Source: Pseudomonas chlororaphis subsp. piscium (GTDB taxonomy: Bacteria; Pseudomonadota; Gammaproteobacteria; Pseudomonadales; Pseudomonadaceae). From it: a stretch of DNA of 64,000 bases. The position numbers and the translations under genes are program-made. A model generated the notes under the pieces. The model saw only the letters and a list, made by a program, of their open reading frames with translations, did not search any database and was not told the origin of the DNA. Below, one piece after another: positions 46,801 through 56,715 of the stretch (positions within the stretch are counted from its first letter, which is position 1; the number at the start of each line of letters is the position of its first letter). Location: positions 1,612,001 to 1,676,000 of the forward strand of contig NZ_CP027707.1 of the NCBI RefSeq assembly GCF_003850345.1, written 5' to 3'.

Positions 46801-47588
46801 GTGAGCAGCAGCGAGCCGTTGCCCGACTGGCCGACGATCATGTCGCCCAGGGTCTTCCACAGGCTGTCCGCGCCATCGAGGCTGGCGCTGCCATTGGCGC
46901 CCAGGTCGGCGGCGATGATGCTGTCCTGGCTGTTGACCTGGCCACCATTCTTGACCTGCAGGGTGCCGTTGCCGGCGCCGCCGACCACCAGACGCTTGTC
47001 GCTGGTCAGCATTGACCCGCTGTCGACACTGAGGATGCCGGATGCGCCGCGGTCCGCGCCGATCAGGGTGTCGCCCTGGGAGCGGGCCTTGGCGCCGCCT
47101 TTGAGGGTCAGGTCGGCGGAGCCGCCTTTGCCGACGATCAGGTCGCCGCCGGTGTTCAAGGTCGCGCCGTTGTTGAAGGTGGCCTTGCCCGTGGCGCCCT
47201 GTACGGTGCCCAGGGTGAAGCTGTCACCGACGTTCAGCTTGCCGCTGCCGCCGACATTCAACTGGCCCAGGCCGTTGTTGGCGGTGCCAACGTTCAGGCT
47301 ACCGACCGTTCGCGCACTGTCCAGTTGCGCGACCTGGTTGTTGCGTCCGGCGAGGGGGAGATCGATGTTGACCGCCTCATTGCTGGCGGGAGCGCCGTTG
47401 CTCCAGTTGCCGCTGTTTTCCCAGGCGTTGCTGTCGTCGACGCGGTAGGCATTGCCTTCTTCGTCATAGACAAAGTGATGGGCGTCTCCGGTCCAGTTCG
47501 TGGTGGCGAGTACGGCCGGGGCGAAGGTGCTCAACGCCAGTGCGACGGCGAGCGCGGTGCTGGAGGGTCTGAAACTGTGGGGTGTCAT
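43845..47588 (-). CDS. Autotransporter (type Va) with repeat-rich beta-helix passenger
   Basis: This 1247-residue autotransporter has a signal peptide (STALAVALALSTFAPAVLA) and an opening NWTGDAHHFVYDEEGNAYRV. A long beta-helix passenger with tandem units follows, and the C-terminal barrel covers about residues 972-1247 (SGLTPWITTLGNWGEVKGD, final RLNASYRF). Between about residues 200 and 500 three near-identical units of 99 residues recur (VGGAGNGTLQVKNGGQV; SLWKTLGDMIVGQ). A PATR-like unit stands near GSLVFNRANGYTFGGALSG. ATG 47588 follows GGAAAAGA; TTG 47603 is the frame limit. It likely serves adhesion or biofilm. Confidence 0.9.
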   Translation of the reverse strand: MTPHSFRPSSTALAVALALSTFAPAVLATTNWTGDAHHFVYDEEGNAYRVDDSNAWENSGNWSNGAPASNEAVNIDLPLAGRNNQVAQLDSARTVGSLNVGTANNGLGQLNVGGSGKLNVGDSFTLGTVQGATGKATFNNGATLNTGGDLIVGKGGSADLTLKGGAKARSQGDTLIGADRGASGILSVDSGSMLTSDKRLVVGGAGNGTLQVKNGGQVNSQDSIIAADLGANGSASLDGADSLWKTLGDMIVGQSGNGSLLLTNGAKVQNGGNTVVGALRGGSGTVGVDNSTLSTDKTLIVGGAGNGTLQVKNGGQVNSQDSIIAADLGANGSASLDGADSLWKTLGDMIVGQAGNGSLLLTNGAKVQNGGSTVLGAQKGSNGSVSVDNSTLSTDKTLIVGGAGNGALEIKNGGQVESQDGVIGANQGASGSASVDGAGSLWETLGDMILGQGGNASLVLANQGVAKVGGGTLRIAADSSSNATLYVGATSDKAADAKGAGRLEAKRVVFGEGQGLVQFNHSDRDYQFDAGFEGQGRINHIAGQTVFNGDSSHFTGQLRVKGGELLLNNRMAGQVQVDKNASLHIGAFNGSQGEVLSDISNDGQVVFDRNNQYQYDHVIHGSGSVEQRGTGSTLLTGKNTYKGGTLISNGTLQLGAGANGGNSGSILGDVQIDAPGSLVFNRANGYTFGGALSGTGTLYKRGAGRTELSGDSSAFHGRSYVDSGMLAVNGKLGGSTEVHDGATLAGNGQVGNVTLHKGATIAPGNSIGTLSLTGDLDQHSGSTFHAELLSTGANDRLLVNGAARLEDGSIIKADKLDSKRYELDRRYLVLATQQGLSGRYQLTGDTWVSTFYDLVDNYDSHNAYLDVQQTRLFQEAAFTRNQRATATAAQSLKGAAVPALTPPVHNKLFEAIAYLPDDHQARDAFDQLSGEFHNSSRSALIQDSRLVRDATNNRLRSATAAQAGDSASDAHSGLTPWITTLGNWGEVKGDTNTATLRSDTKGLLTGVDTAVGDSGHVGVLTGYSRTELKSASRDSSSDNDNIHLGVYGGAQAGGFDLRGGMAYTWSRIDAKRSVNFAGYSDHLKSKHDANTLQAFGELGRRFDLSPSVQLEPFANLAYVQVKSEGFKERGGPAALRAKHASDEQTFSTLGLRASADKQLDNGKLLTLYGSAGWKHALGSNTPSNTYRFDGSDAFRTEGAAYSRNSAVVEAGVETRVTPELSLGAAYSGQLGSGASEHGLRLNASYRF
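46380..47000. repeat. In-gene tandem repeats of period 297 bp
   Basis: Within the autotransporter gene, segments recur with a spacing of 297 bp: for example TTGGTGAGCAGCAGCGAGCC at 46501 and again at 46798. The units are almost identical over at least 190 bp. They keep the reading frame (99 codons), so gain or loss of units would change passenger length without ending the protein. Confidence 0.85.
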
Positions 47589-48306
47589 GGTCTTCTTTTC
47601 CAAGGCGGTGCCTGTGTGGTCGGAGGGGTAGAAATGGCGTCGAGTGCGCTAGGGATCAGCGGCGCGCGCCGAGGGTTAAAGCGTTCGATGGCTGCCCGCA
47701 GGCGCGAGGCGCTTCCTGATCGGGAGCGGAGTTTTTGGGCTATGAAGTGCAATAGGGCCGCTGCTGTAACAGCGCGACCTGAGTGATCTGTTCATAGGTA
47801 TTGAAGGGCTGATCAAGTTGTCCGGAAAGTTGCGAGAGGGCCGGTAACTTAATAAAGAAGAAGGCGGGAATATACGTGGGGAGAGAGGTCGAGAACTTTT
47901 TTGAAATTTTTCAGAAATATCTTTGTGGTGATCGAGAATAATCTTTGTTAGTTGTGGTTAGTTCTTTGCTGTTATCAGCTGACCTCTCTGGTGCAGGCTT
48001 TTTAGCGAATTATGTTTAAGTTTTATGGGGGTTGGTCGAGGGGGCGTAAAAGAAGGTTGTGAAAATAAAGACGGCGAGGGGAATGTTTTTTGTTTTTTGG
48101 AGGGAGGATTTTATTGGGGGAGTGGTATTTGTTCTTTTTGAAGAGGGCGACAATTTTATTGTTTCTAAGTTGTTTTGCCGAAGTGCGAAAGTTAGGTCGT
48201 CCGATATGCAGTTCGGCTACCGCCCCAGCCTGATCGAGACTGCCGGGCAAGTAGCGAGCGCGCCCATGTTTCAGGACCGCTCGCAATGCCGAGTGAATCG
48301 ACGCGA
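47589..48306. other. AT-rich intergenic region upstream of the autotransporter
   Basis: About 720 bp without a supported gene. The part 47840-48180 is strikingly AT-rich compared with the rest of the window, with many T runs on the plus strand. It must contain the autotransporter promoter, read on the minus strand. A 9-bp inverted repeat (AGAGAGGTC at 47882, GACCTCTCT at 47981) frames part of it. A plus-strand ORF beginning at 48059 has unlikely composition and was not accepted. Confidence 0.55.
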
Positions 48307-49221
48307 TCAGCGATCCGCCAGTTCCTGGGGCGAGGCGACCCGCGCCCCCGGCTTGAGTACCAGCCACAAGGCCGCGGCGATCAGCACGCCGCCATACAGG
48401 TGGGCCATGGACAGCGGCTCGTCCAGCAGCAATGCGCCCCACAGCACCCCGAACGGCGGGATCATGAAGGTCACGGTCATGGACTTGACCGGGCCGATAG
48501 AGCTCAGCAGGCGGAAATACAGGATGTAGGCAAAGGCGGTGCAGGCCAGGCCCAGGCCCAGCAACGACAGCCAGACGCTCCAGCCGCCCCAGCTGGCGGG
48601 CGGCTGGCTGATGGCGCTGTAGGTGAAGACCGGCAGCAGGAACAGGCTGGCGCCGAGCATGCTGCCCAGGGCCGAGAGGCGACTGTCGAGGCCGCCGGCC
48701 TGGTCCAGCCAGCGCCGCGCGAGGAAACCGGCAAAACCGTAGCAGGTGGTGGCGAGCAGGCAGGCCAGCGCGCCCAGCAGCAGTTCCAGGTCGAATGCCA
48801 TGGGGCCGGCGCGGGTCAGGATGCCCACGCCGAACAGGCCCAGGCTGACCCCGGCGATTTTTGTCGGGGTCAGTTTCTCGTGGAAGAACAGCCCGCCGAT
48901 CAGCACGCCCATCAAGGGTGTGGTGGCATTGAAGATTGCCGAATAGCCGGCCGGCAACACCAGGGCCGCCACCGAATACATGGTGGCGGGGATACCGGAG
49001 TTGATCACGCCGAGCAGCAGCACGGTCTTGAACTTGCCCTGGAAGTCCCAGCTGATGCGCATCAGCGCGAGGATTACCAGCAGGCCGGTGGCGGCAATGG
49101 AGACACGAAAGAATGCCGTGGGAATGCTGCCGATCACTGGAGCGATGATGCGCATGAACAGAAAACTCGCGCCCCAGATCGCGGCCAGGGACAACAAACG
49201 CAGGGTATCGACAAGTCTCAC
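48307..49221 (-). CDS. EamA/DMT-family transporter
   Basis: This 304-residue, ten-helix membrane protein has the EamA pattern LLSLAAIWGASFLFMRII in the first helix and FFRVSIAATGLLVILALM in the second. A second repeat follows, with AYILYFRLLSSIGPVKSMTV and FGVLWGALLLDEPLSMAHL. The start is GTG 49221, placed by AAAGGAG; the frame opens upstream without a site. It is divergent from aceK with about 200 bp between. The substrate is unknown. Confidence 0.87.
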   Translation of the reverse strand: MRLVDTLRLLSLAAIWGASFLFMRIIAPVIGSIPTAFFRVSIAATGLLVILALMRISWDFQGKFKTVLLLGVINSGIPATMYSVAALVLPAGYSAIFNATTPLMGVLIGGLFFHEKLTPTKIAGVSLGLFGVGILTRAGPMAFDLELLLGALACLLATTCYGFAGFLARRWLDQAGGLDSRLSALGSMLGASLFLLPVFTYSAISQPPASWGGWSVWLSLLGLGLACTAFAYILYFRLLSSIGPVKSMTVTFMIPPFGVLWGALLLDEPLSMAHLYGGVLIAAALWLVLKPGARVASPQELADR

Positions 49222-49421
49222 GGCGCAACTCCTTTGATGGCCCTTGCAACGGCCCTTTTTTCGGCAGGGCGAGAGTGTTGCCGAGAGACGGGGCGCGAGC
49301 AATCGCTATCTTGCGGTTGAATTGGCGGGATCCTTCGCCATCCGCGGAAAAATTGCACTTCTCCTGCACCCGGTTCACTGGCTAAGCTCAGGCTTTTCCG
49401 AATTCCCGCAGAGGTCTCACC

Positions 49422-51143
49422 ATGCCGCAGAAATGGCCCGCCGCCGATATCGCTCGAACGATCCTCGATGGCTTCGACGATTACCGCGAGCACTTTCGCC
49501 AGATCACCGACGGTGCCCGGGCGCGCTTCGAGCAGGCGCAGTGGCAGGAGGCGCAGACTGCCTCGGCGGCGCGGATCAACTTGTACGAGGAAAAGGTCAG
49601 CGAGACGGTACAGCGGCTGCGCACGACTTTCGATCTGGAGACCCTGCTCGACGTCAATCAGTGGCCGCTGGTGAAAAGCGCCTATATCAGCCTGATCGAC
49701 CTGCGCTTCGACGATGAGCTGTCCGAGACCTGGTACAACTCGGCCTTCTGCGGCCTGTTCAGCCACGACCTGATCAGCGACGGCTGCATGTTCATCCACA
49801 CCACGCGGCCGAGCCTGCGCCGCGCCCGGGCCGCGCAGACCCGCACCTACCGCCCGCAAGGCCATCTGTCGACGATGCTCGAACAGATCTTCGTCGACTA
49901 CAGCTTCAGCGAGGCCTATGCCGACCTGCCCGGCGACCTGCGGCGCCTGGAGTCGCAGTTGCGGGAGAACCTGCCGGACTGGGTGTGCAAGGACCCGGAG
50001 CTGGCGGTGGAGCTGTTTTCCTCGGTGCTGTACCGCAACAAGGGTGCCTACCTGGTGGGGCGCATCTACACCCATGACGAGCAGTGGCCGCTGGTGATTC
50101 CGCTGCTGCACCGTGAAGGGCGGGGCATCCAGATCGACGCGCTGATCACCGACGAAGCCGAGGTGTCGATCATCTTTTCCTTCACCCGTTCCTATTTCAT
50201 GGTCGACGTGCCGGTACCGGCGGAGTTCATCGGTTTCCTCAAGCGCATCCTGCCGGGCAAGAACATCGCCGAGCTGTACACCTCCATCGGTTTCTACAAG
50301 CACGGCAAGTCCGAGTTCTACCGGGCGCTGATCAACCACCTGGCCAACACCGACGACCAGTTCATCATGGCCCCGGGCGTGCGCGGCATGGTCATGAGCG
50401 TGTTCACCCTGCCGGGCTTCAACACCGTGTTCAAGATCATCAAGGACCGCTTCTCGCCGTCGAAAAACGTCGACCGCGCCACGGTGATCGAGAAGTACCG
50501 CCTGGTGAAAAGCGTCGACCGGGTAGGGCGCATGGCCGATACCCAGGAGTTCGCCGATTTCCGCTTTCCCCTGGGCAAGTTCGATCCGGCCTGCCTGGCG
50601 GAACTGCTGGAAGTGGCGCCTTCGACGGTGTCGGTGGAGGGCGATACGGTGCTGATCCGCCACTGCTGGACCGAGCGGCGCATGACCCCGCTCAACCTCT
50701 ACCTGGACCACGCCAACCCGGCCCAGGTGCGCGAGGCGCTGGAGGACTACGGCCTGGCGATCAAGCAACTGGCTGCGGCCAACATCTTCCCCGGCGACAT
50801 GCTGCTGAAGAACTTTGGCGTCACCCGCCATGGCCGGGTGGTGTTCTACGACTACGACGAGATCTGCTTCCTCACCGAGGCCAACTTCCGCCACATCCCG
50901 GCACCGCGCACCCCGGAGGACGAGATGGCCTCCGAGCCCTGGTACTCCATCGGCCCGCTGGATGTGTTCCCCGAGGAGTTCCCGCCATTCCTGTTCGCCG
51001 ACGCCGGGCAGCGCAAGCTGTTCGACCAGCTGCACGGCGAGCTGTACAACGCCGACTACTGGAAAGGCCTGCAGGACGCCATTCGCGCCGGCAAGGTGAT
51101 CGATGTGTTCCCGTATCGGCGCAAGGAGCGGGATAACGAATAG
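49422..51143 (+). CDS. aceK: Isocitrate dehydrogenase kinase/phosphatase
   Basis: AceK phosphorylates and dephosphorylates isocitrate dehydrogenase, steering carbon into the glyoxylate shunt. The 573-residue protein has the family N-terminal regulatory part ([20 protein letters not shown]) and the ATP-loop region [20 protein letters not shown]. The kinase-like core follows ([45 protein letters not shown]). The Lys in KIIKDRF and the Asp in DYDEI are the expected active residues. It stands alone here, not beside aceA/aceB as in E. coli. Confidence 0.96.
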   Translation: MPQKWPAADIARTILDGFDDYREHFRQITDGARARFEQAQWQEAQTASAARINLYEEKVSETVQRLRTTFDLETLLDVNQWPLVKSAYISLIDLRFDDELSETWYNSAFCGLFSHDLISDGCMFIHTTRPSLRRARAAQTRTYRPQGHLSTMLEQIFVDYSFSEAYADLPGDLRRLESQLRENLPDWVCKDPELAVELFSSVLYRNKGAYLVGRIYTHDEQWPLVIPLLHREGRGIQIDALITDEAEVSIIFSFTRSYFMVDVPVPAEFIGFLKRILPGKNIAELYTSIGFYKHGKSEFYRALINHLANTDDQFIMAPGVRGMVMSVFTLPGFNTVFKIIKDRFSPSKNVDRATVIEKYRLVKSVDRVGRMADTQEFADFRFPLGKFDPACLAELLEVAPSTVSVEGDTVLIRHCWTERRMTPLNLYLDHANPAQVREALEDYGLAIKQLAAANIFPGDMLLKNFGVTRHGRVVFYDYDEICFLTEANFRHIPAPRTPEDEMASEPWYSIGPLDVFPEEFPPFLFADAGQRKLFDQLHGELYNADYWKGLQDAIRAGKVIDVFPYRRKERDNE

Positions 51144-51153
51144 AAGGGGCAGC

Positions 51154-51238
51154 AGCCAGCGGCAAGTTACAAGCGGCAAGCTAAAAGCGCAAAGCTGCGT
51201 TAATCTTGCGGCTTTTCGCTTGAAGCTTGCCGCTGCTT
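51154..51238. repeat. Imperfect palindrome between aceK and hrpA
   Basis: The 100-bp gap contains AAGCGGCAAGCT near 51171 and its complement AGCTTGCCGCT at 51225-51235, and inner complementary parts around CTAAAAGCGCAAAGC and GCTTTTCGCTTG. It is a different repeat family from the REP elements elsewhere in the window. It ends within 5 bases of the hrpA start, so it also covers the hrpA ribosome-site region. Confidence 0.65.
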
Positions 51239-51242
51239 TCCT

Positions 51243-54200
51243 ATGACTTCCGAATCGCCTGCAATCGACCAACTGCTGAAAAACCTCGACCAAGCCATGC
51301 TCGCCGACCGTCACCGGTTGCGCCGGCAGTTGCTTGAGCTGCGCAAGAAACCCGACGAGGCCAAGCTTGGGCAGTGGGTCGAACGCATGCAGGCGTCCTG
51401 CGCCCAGGTGGTGACACGGCGCGCCAGCGTACCGTCGATTCGCTACGACGACAGCCTGCCGATCGCCGCCAAGCGCGACGAGATCAAGGCGGCGCTGCAA
51501 AAGCACCAGGTGCTGATCATCGCCGGCGAAACCGGTTCGGGTAAAACCACCCAGTTGCCGAAGATCTGCCTGGAAATCGGCCGCGGCCAGCACGGCCTGA
51601 TCGGCCATACCCAGCCTCGGCGGATCGCCGCGCGCAGCGTGGCCAGCCGGGTTGCCGAAGAGCTGGCGACGCCGCTAGGTGCCTTGGTGGGTTACCAGGT
51701 ACGCTTCGAGGACCAGAGCGACTCGAACACCCTGATCAAACTGATGACCGACGGCATCCTGCTGGCGGAAACCCAGAACGACCGCTACCTGGAACGCTAC
51801 GACACGATCATCGTCGACGAAGCCCACGAACGCAGCCTGAACATCGATTTCCTGCTGGGCTACCTGAAGACCCTGCTGCCGCGGCGCCCGGACCTCAAGG
51901 TCATCATCACCTCGGCGACCATCGATCTTACGCGCTTCTCCAAGCACTTCGACGACGCGCCGATCGTCGAGGTTTCCGGCCGCACCTTCCCGGTGGAAAC
52001 CTGGTATCGCCCGCTGACCCTGGAGCAGGACGAAGAGGGCAACCGGGTCGAGGACGACCTGACGGTGGACCAGGCGATCCTCGCCACCCTTGACGAAATC
52101 GCCGCCCATGAGCGCAGCGAGCGCCGCAGTCCGGGTGACGTGCTGGTGTTTCTGCCGGGCGAACGGGAGATTCGCGACGCTGCCGAAATGCTGCGCAAGG
52201 CCCAGCTCAAACACACCGAAATCCTGCCGCTGTATGCGCGCCTGTCGCCGGCCGAGCAGCAGCGGATTTTCCAGTCGCACCCGGGCCGCAGGGTGGTGCT
52301 GGCGACCAACGTCGCCGAGACCTCGTTGACCGTGCCGGGCATCCGCTACGTGATCGACAGCGGCACCGCGCGCATCAGCCGCTACAGCTACCGGGCCAAG
52401 GTCCAGCGCCTGCCCATCGAGGCGATTTCCCAGGCCAGCGCCAACCAGCGTAAAGGCCGCTGTGGCCGGGTCGAGCCGGGTATCTGCGTGCGCCTGTACA
52501 GCGAAGAGGATTTCAGCGGCCGTCCGGAGTTCACCGACCCGGAGATACTGCGTACCAACCTGGCGGCGGTGATCCTGCAGATGCTCCATCTGCGCCTCGG
52601 TGAAATCACCGCCTTCCCCTTTATCGAGCCGCCGGATGGCAAGGCCATCAGCGACGGTTTCAACCTGCTGCAAGAACTCTCGGCGGTGGACCGCAACAGC
52701 CAGCTGACGCCGCTGGGCCGCCAGTTGGCGCGGCTGCCGGTGGACCCGCGCATGGGTCGCATGCTGCTGGAAGCGGCGAAGCTGGGCAGCCTGCAGGAAG
52801 TGCTGATCGTCGCCAGCGCCATGTCGATCCAGGACCCGCGCGAGCGGCCGCCGGAGCGCCAGCAGGCGGCCGACCAGGCCCACGCGCAATGGAAGGACGC
52901 CGACTCGGATTTCGCCGGGCTGGTCAATCTGTGGCGCGGTTTCGAAGAGCAGCGCCAGGCGCTGACCGCCAGCCCGCTGCGTAACTGGTGCCGCAAGAAT
53001 TTCCTCAACTACTTGCGCCTGCGCGAGTGGCGCGACTCCCATCGCCAACTGAGCCTGATCTGCCGCGACCTGCAGCTGAGCCTGAACAAAGAGCCGGCCG
53101 ACTACCCCAAGCTGCACAAGGCGGTGCTGGTCGGCCTACTGAGCCAGATCGGCCAGAAGACCGAGGAGGGCGACTACCTCGGTGCTCGCCAGCGGCGCTT
53201 CTGGGTGCATCCGTCGTCCGGGCTGGGCAAGAAACGTCCGCAGTGGCTGATGACCGCCGAGCTGGTGGAAACCACCAAGCTCTATGCGCGCATGGTGGCG
53301 AAGATCGAGCCGGACTGGATCGAGCCGCTGGCCGGGCACCTGATCAAGAAGAACCACTTCGAACCCCATTGGGAGAAGAAGCGCGGGCAGGTGGTGGCCT
53401 ACGAGCAGATCACCCTGTTCGGCCTGATCGTGGTCGGCCGCCGTCCGGTGCATTACGGCCCAGTGGACCCGGTGGTGTCGCGCGAGCTGTTTATCCGCGA
53501 AGGCCTGGTGCGTGGCGAGATCCAGTCGAAAGCCAAGTGCCTGAGCGCCAACACGCGCTTGCTGGAGCAGCTCGACGAACTGGAAGCCAAGGCCCGGCGC
53601 CGCGACATTCTCGCCGACGAGGAAACCCTGTTCGCCTTCTACGACGCGCGCCTGCCGGCGGAGATCCACCAGACCGCGACCTTCGACAGCTGGTACCGGG
53701 TTAACAGCCAGAAAGACCCGCAGCTGCTGATCATGCGCGAGGAAGACGTGCTGGCCCGCGAGGCCAGTGAAGTTACCGCCATGCAGTACCCGGACACCCT
53801 GCAGATCGGCGACCTGGAGCTGGCCCTGAGTTACCACTTCGAGCCCAACCACCCTCGGGACGGCGTGACCCTGCGGGTGCCGGCGCCGCTGCTGCCGGCC
53901 TTGCCCGCCGAGCGCCTGGAATGGCTGGTGCCGGGGCTGGTGGAAGCCAAGTGCATTGCCCTGGTGCGCAACCTGCCCAAGGCGCTGCGCAAGAACTTCG
54001 TGCCGGTGCCGGACTTCGTCAAGGCGGCCCTGGCGCGTATCGATTTCGCCCAGGGTTCGCTACCCCAGGCGCTGGGTCGCGAGCTGCTGCGCATGACCGG
54101 TGCGCGAGTCAGCGACGAGGCCTGGGCCGAGTCGGCGCAACAGGTGGAAAGCCACCTGCGGATGAACCTGGAAATCGTCGACGCCCAGGGCAAGTTCCTC

Positions 54201-55154
54201 GGTGAAGGCCGGGATCTGGCCGAGCTGACCGCGCGTTTCGCCGAGGCTAGCCAGGCTGCCTTGGCCGTGCCGCAAACCGCGAAAAGCCAGCAGCCGGTGG
54301 AGGCCAAGGTGTTCGCCGCGGTGGCGGAGAAAACCCAGCAGAAGATCGCCGGGCTGTCGATGACGGTATATCCGGCGTTGGTGGAAGAAGGTGGCACGGT
54401 CAAGGAAGGGCGTTTCTCCACCCCGGCCGAAGCCGAGTTCCAGCATCGCCGCGCCTTGCAGCGCCTGTTGCTGCAACAGCTGGCCGAGCCGGCCAAGTTC
54501 CTGCGCAACAAGCTGCCGGGGCTGACCGAGCTGGGCCTGCTGTATCGCGAACTGGGGCGTGTCGATGCCCTGGTGGAAGACATTCTGCTGGCCAGCCTCG
54601 ACAGCTGCGTGCTGGAAGGCGAGGACAGCCTGCCCCGGGACGGTGCCGGCCTGGCGTCGCTGGCCGAGCGCAAGCGCGGCAGCTGGACCGAGCACGCCGA
54701 GCGCCTGGCGCGCCTGACCCTGGACATCCTCAAGCTCTGGCACGGCCTGCAAAAGCGCTTCAAGGGCAAGATCGACCTGGCCCAGGCGGTGGCGCTGAAC
54801 GACATCAAGTCGCAGCTCGGCCACCTGGTGTACCCGGGTTTTGTCCGCGAAACCCCGACGCAATGGCTCAAGGAACTGCCGCGTTACCTCAAGGCCGTCG
54901 AGCTGCGTTTCGAGAAGCTCGGCAGCCAGGTGCAGAAGGACCGGGTCTGGAGCGGCGAGCTGGCTGGCCTCTGGAGCCAGTACCAGGCCCGTGCCGGCAA
55001 GCACGCCCAGGAAGGCAAGCGCGACCCGCAGCTGGAGCTGTACCGCTGGTGGCTGGAGGAATACCGGGTATCGCTGTTCGCCCAGCAATTGGGCACCAAG
55101 GCGCCGATTTCCGACAAGCGCCTGAACAAGCAGTGGAGCCAGGTGGAAGCCTGA
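51243..55154 (+). CDS. hrpA: ATP-dependent RNA helicase HrpA (DEAH family)
   Basis: This 1303-residue helicase has Walker [11 protein letters not shown] (Lys101) and the DEAH box in [20 protein letters not shown]. Motif III is in ITSATID and motif VI in [18 protein letters not shown]. The helicase-associated and OB-fold domains follow, with a long C-terminal domain of HrpA type. Length matches E. coli HrpA (about 1300). HrpA acts on stalled or colliding ribosomes and RNA. The start ATG 51243 lies right behind a palindromic repeat, with no strong ribosome site. Confidence 0.96.
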   Translation: MTSESPAIDQLLKNLDQAMLADRHRLRRQLLELRKKPDEAKLGQWVERMQASCAQVVTRRASVPSIRYDDSLPIAAKRDEIKAALQKHQVLIIAGETGSGKTTQLPKICLEIGRGQHGLIGHTQPRRIAARSVASRVAEELATPLGALVGYQVRFEDQSDSNTLIKLMTDGILLAETQNDRYLERYDTIIVDEAHERSLNIDFLLGYLKTLLPRRPDLKVIITSATIDLTRFSKHFDDAPIVEVSGRTFPVETWYRPLTLEQDEEGNRVEDDLTVDQAILATLDEIAAHERSERRSPGDVLVFLPGEREIRDAAEMLRKAQLKHTEILPLYARLSPAEQQRIFQSHPGRRVVLATNVAETSLTVPGIRYVIDSGTARISRYSYRAKVQRLPIEAISQASANQRKGRCGRVEPGICVRLYSEEDFSGRPEFTDPEILRTNLAAVILQMLHLRLGEITAFPFIEPPDGKAISDGFNLLQELSAVDRNSQLTPLGRQLARLPVDPRMGRMLLEAAKLGSLQEVLIVASAMSIQDPRERPPERQQAADQAHAQWKDADSDFAGLVNLWRGFEEQRQALTASPLRNWCRKNFLNYLRLREWRDSHRQLSLICRDLQLSLNKEPADYPKLHKAVLVGLLSQIGQKTEEGDYLGARQRRFWVHPSSGLGKKRPQWLMTAELVETTKLYARMVAKIEPDWIEPLAGHLIKKNHFEPHWEKKRGQVVAYEQITLFGLIVVGRRPVHYGPVDPVVSRELFIREGLVRGEIQSKAKCLSANTRLLEQLDELEAKARRRDILADEETLFAFYDARLPAEIHQTATFDSWYRVNSQKDPQLLIMREEDVLAREASEVTAMQYPDTLQIGDLELALSYHFEPNHPRDGVTLRVPAPLLPALPAERLEWLVPGLVEAKCIALVRNLPKALRKNFVPVPDFVKAALARIDFAQGSLPQALGRELLRMTGARVSDEAWAESAQQVESHLRMNLEIVDAQGKFLGEGRDLAELTARFAEASQAALAVPQTAKSQQPVEAKVFAAVAEKTQQKIAGLSMTVYPALVEEGGTVKEGRFSTPAEAEFQHRRALQRLLLQQLAEPAKFLRNKLPGLTELGLLYRELGRVDALVEDILLASLDSCVLEGEDSLPRDGAGLASLAERKRGSWTEHAERLARLTLDILKLWHGLQKRFKGKIDLAQAVALNDIKSQLGHLVYPGFVRETPTQWLKELPRYLKAVELRFEKLGSQVQKDRVWSGELAGLWSQYQARAGKHAQEGKRDPQLELYRWWLEEYRVSLFAQQLGTKAPISDKRLNKQWSQVEA

Positions 55155-55162
55155 TACGACGC

Positions 55163-55267
55163 CTGTAGCCGCTGCCGCAGGCTGCGATAAGGTCAGAAGG
55201 ACCTTCCCGCGATCTCAGGGAGCACGCCCTCTTCGAGGTCGATCGCAGCCTGCGGCAGCGGCTACAG
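55163..55267. repeat. Inverted pair of REP elements
   Basis: CTGTAGCCGCTGCCGCAGGC at the left and the complementary GCCTGCGGCAGCGGCTACAG at the right, with about 60 bp between, follow the hrpA stop. They belong to the same family as the pairs at 21.1 and 57.6 kb. Confidence 0.85.
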
Positions 55268-55492
55268 GGATCGGTGGCGTTACGGCGATTACGCTTGCCG
55301 ATGGGGCCAAACGCCAGCGTTTATGGCAAACTTCGCCGTTATAAATGCCGGCCCCGCGGTTTTGAGCGTTCGCCGCCCGGGCAAAGCGCAATAAAGCGAT
55401 GTCAGGTCCGATTCCGCCAGTCGGGATAGACCATTTACGGTTTGGTACGACGGTGCCAATACCTTCTGCCTGAACAGAATAGAGGAACGAAC

Positions 55493-56614
55493 GTGCATAA
55501 CGTCGTCATCAGCGGCACTGGCCTGTACACCCCGGCCAACAGCATTTCCAACGAAGAGCTGGTGGAGTCTTTCAACACCTACGTGCATCAGTTCAACGCC
55601 GACAACGCGCAAGCGATCGAGCGCGGCGAGGTTCAGGCCCTGACCGAATCCAGCGCGGCCTTCATCGAAAAGGCCTCCGGCATCAAAAGCCGGTTTGTCA
55701 TGGACAAGGACGGCATCCTCGATCCGCAGCGCATGACCCCGCGCCTGCCCGAGCGTTCCAATGACGAATGGTCGGTACTCTGCCAGATGGCCATCGGCGC
55801 CGCCGAGCAGGCCCTGCAACGCGCCGGCAAGACCGCCGCGGACATCGACGGGGTGATAGTCGCCTGCTCCAACCTGCAGCGCGCCTACCCGGCCATCGCC
55901 ATCGAAGTCCAGGAAGCCCTGGGCATCGCTGGTTTCGGTTTCGACATGAACGTGGCCTGCTCCTCGGCCACCTTCGGCATCCAGGCCGCCTGCAACAGCG
56001 TGCAACTGGGCCAGGCCCGGGCGATCCTGATGGTCAACCCGGAAATCTGCACCGGCCACCTGAACTTCCGTGACCGCGACAGCCACTTCATCTTCGGCGA
56101 CGCGGCCACCGCGGTGATCATCGAGCGGGCTGACCTGGCCACTTCGCCGTACCAGTTCGACATCATCAGCACCAAGCTGCTGACCAAGTTCTCCAACAAC
56201 ATCCGCAACAACTTCGGCTTCCTCAACCGCGCCGCGGAAGAGGGCATCGGCGCGCCGGACAAACTCTTCGTGCAGGAGGGCCGCAAGGTGTTCCGCGACG
56301 TCTGCCCGATGGTGGCGGAACTGATCGCCGAGCATCTGCAGGAAAACCAGCTGAACGTCAGCGACGTGAAGCGTTTCTGGCTGCACCAGGCCAACCTCAG
56401 CATGAACCACCTGATCGTCAGGAAGCTGCTGGGCCGCGAAGCCACCGAAGAGGAAGCACCGGTGATTCTCGACACCTACGCCAACACCAGTTCGGCCGGT
56501 TCGGTGATCGCTTTCCACAAGAACCAGGATGACCTGAGCAGCGGCTCGCTGGCGATACTCAGCTCGTTCGGCGCCGGTTATTCGATTGGCAGTGTGCTTC
56601 TGCGCAAGCGTTGA
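55493..56614 (+). CDS. FabH-like beta-ketoacyl-ACP synthase III
   Basis: This 373-residue thiolase-fold condensing enzyme has the catalytic triad Cys156 (NVACSSATF), His298 (FWLHQANLSMN) and Asn331 (DTYANTSSAGSV). It is longer than classical FabH and resembles P. aeruginosa PA3286, which I recall as using medium-chain acyl-CoA to feed fatty acid synthesis. The start is GTG 55493 with AGAGGAAC upstream. It precedes an ECF sigma and anti-sigma pair and a phosphate-type porin, an order that also matches that P. aeruginosa region. Confidence 0.88.
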   Translation: MHNVVISGTGLYTPANSISNEELVESFNTYVHQFNADNAQAIERGEVQALTESSAAFIEKASGIKSRFVMDKDGILDPQRMTPRLPERSNDEWSVLCQMAIGAAEQALQRAGKTAADIDGVIVACSNLQRAYPAIAIEVQEALGIAGFGFDMNVACSSATFGIQAACNSVQLGQARAILMVNPEICTGHLNFRDRDSHFIFGDAATAVIIERADLATSPYQFDIISTKLLTKFSNNIRNNFGFLNRAAEEGIGAPDKLFVQEGRKVFRDVCPMVAELIAEHLQENQLNVSDVKRFWLHQANLSMNHLIVRKLLGREATEEEAPVILDTYANTSSAGSVIAFHKNQDDLSSGSLAILSSFGAGYSIGSVLLRKR

Positions 56615-56715
56615 CAGTCTTATGGATCGCAGCCGCTGATCGGTGGCCGTCGGCTCCTGCCAGGAGCCGGCGGCGCTGGCCGGCTGTGATCCCTGATTCC
56701 GATTACGAGGCATGA

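Noticed and set aside
46380..47000. Possible CRISPR array
   Set aside because: The period is 297 bp, the units keep a reading frame and there are no short spacers between conserved repeats.
44541..47015. 824-codon plus-strand ORF opposite the autotransporter
   Set aside because: Its repeats are only the mirror of the passenger repeats, and the minus-strand frame has signal peptide, barrel and terminator.
48059..48529. 156-codon plus-strand ORF in the AT-rich gap
   Set aside because: It runs into the antisense strand of the EamA gene, has no homology that I recognise and an abrupt change of composition along its length.
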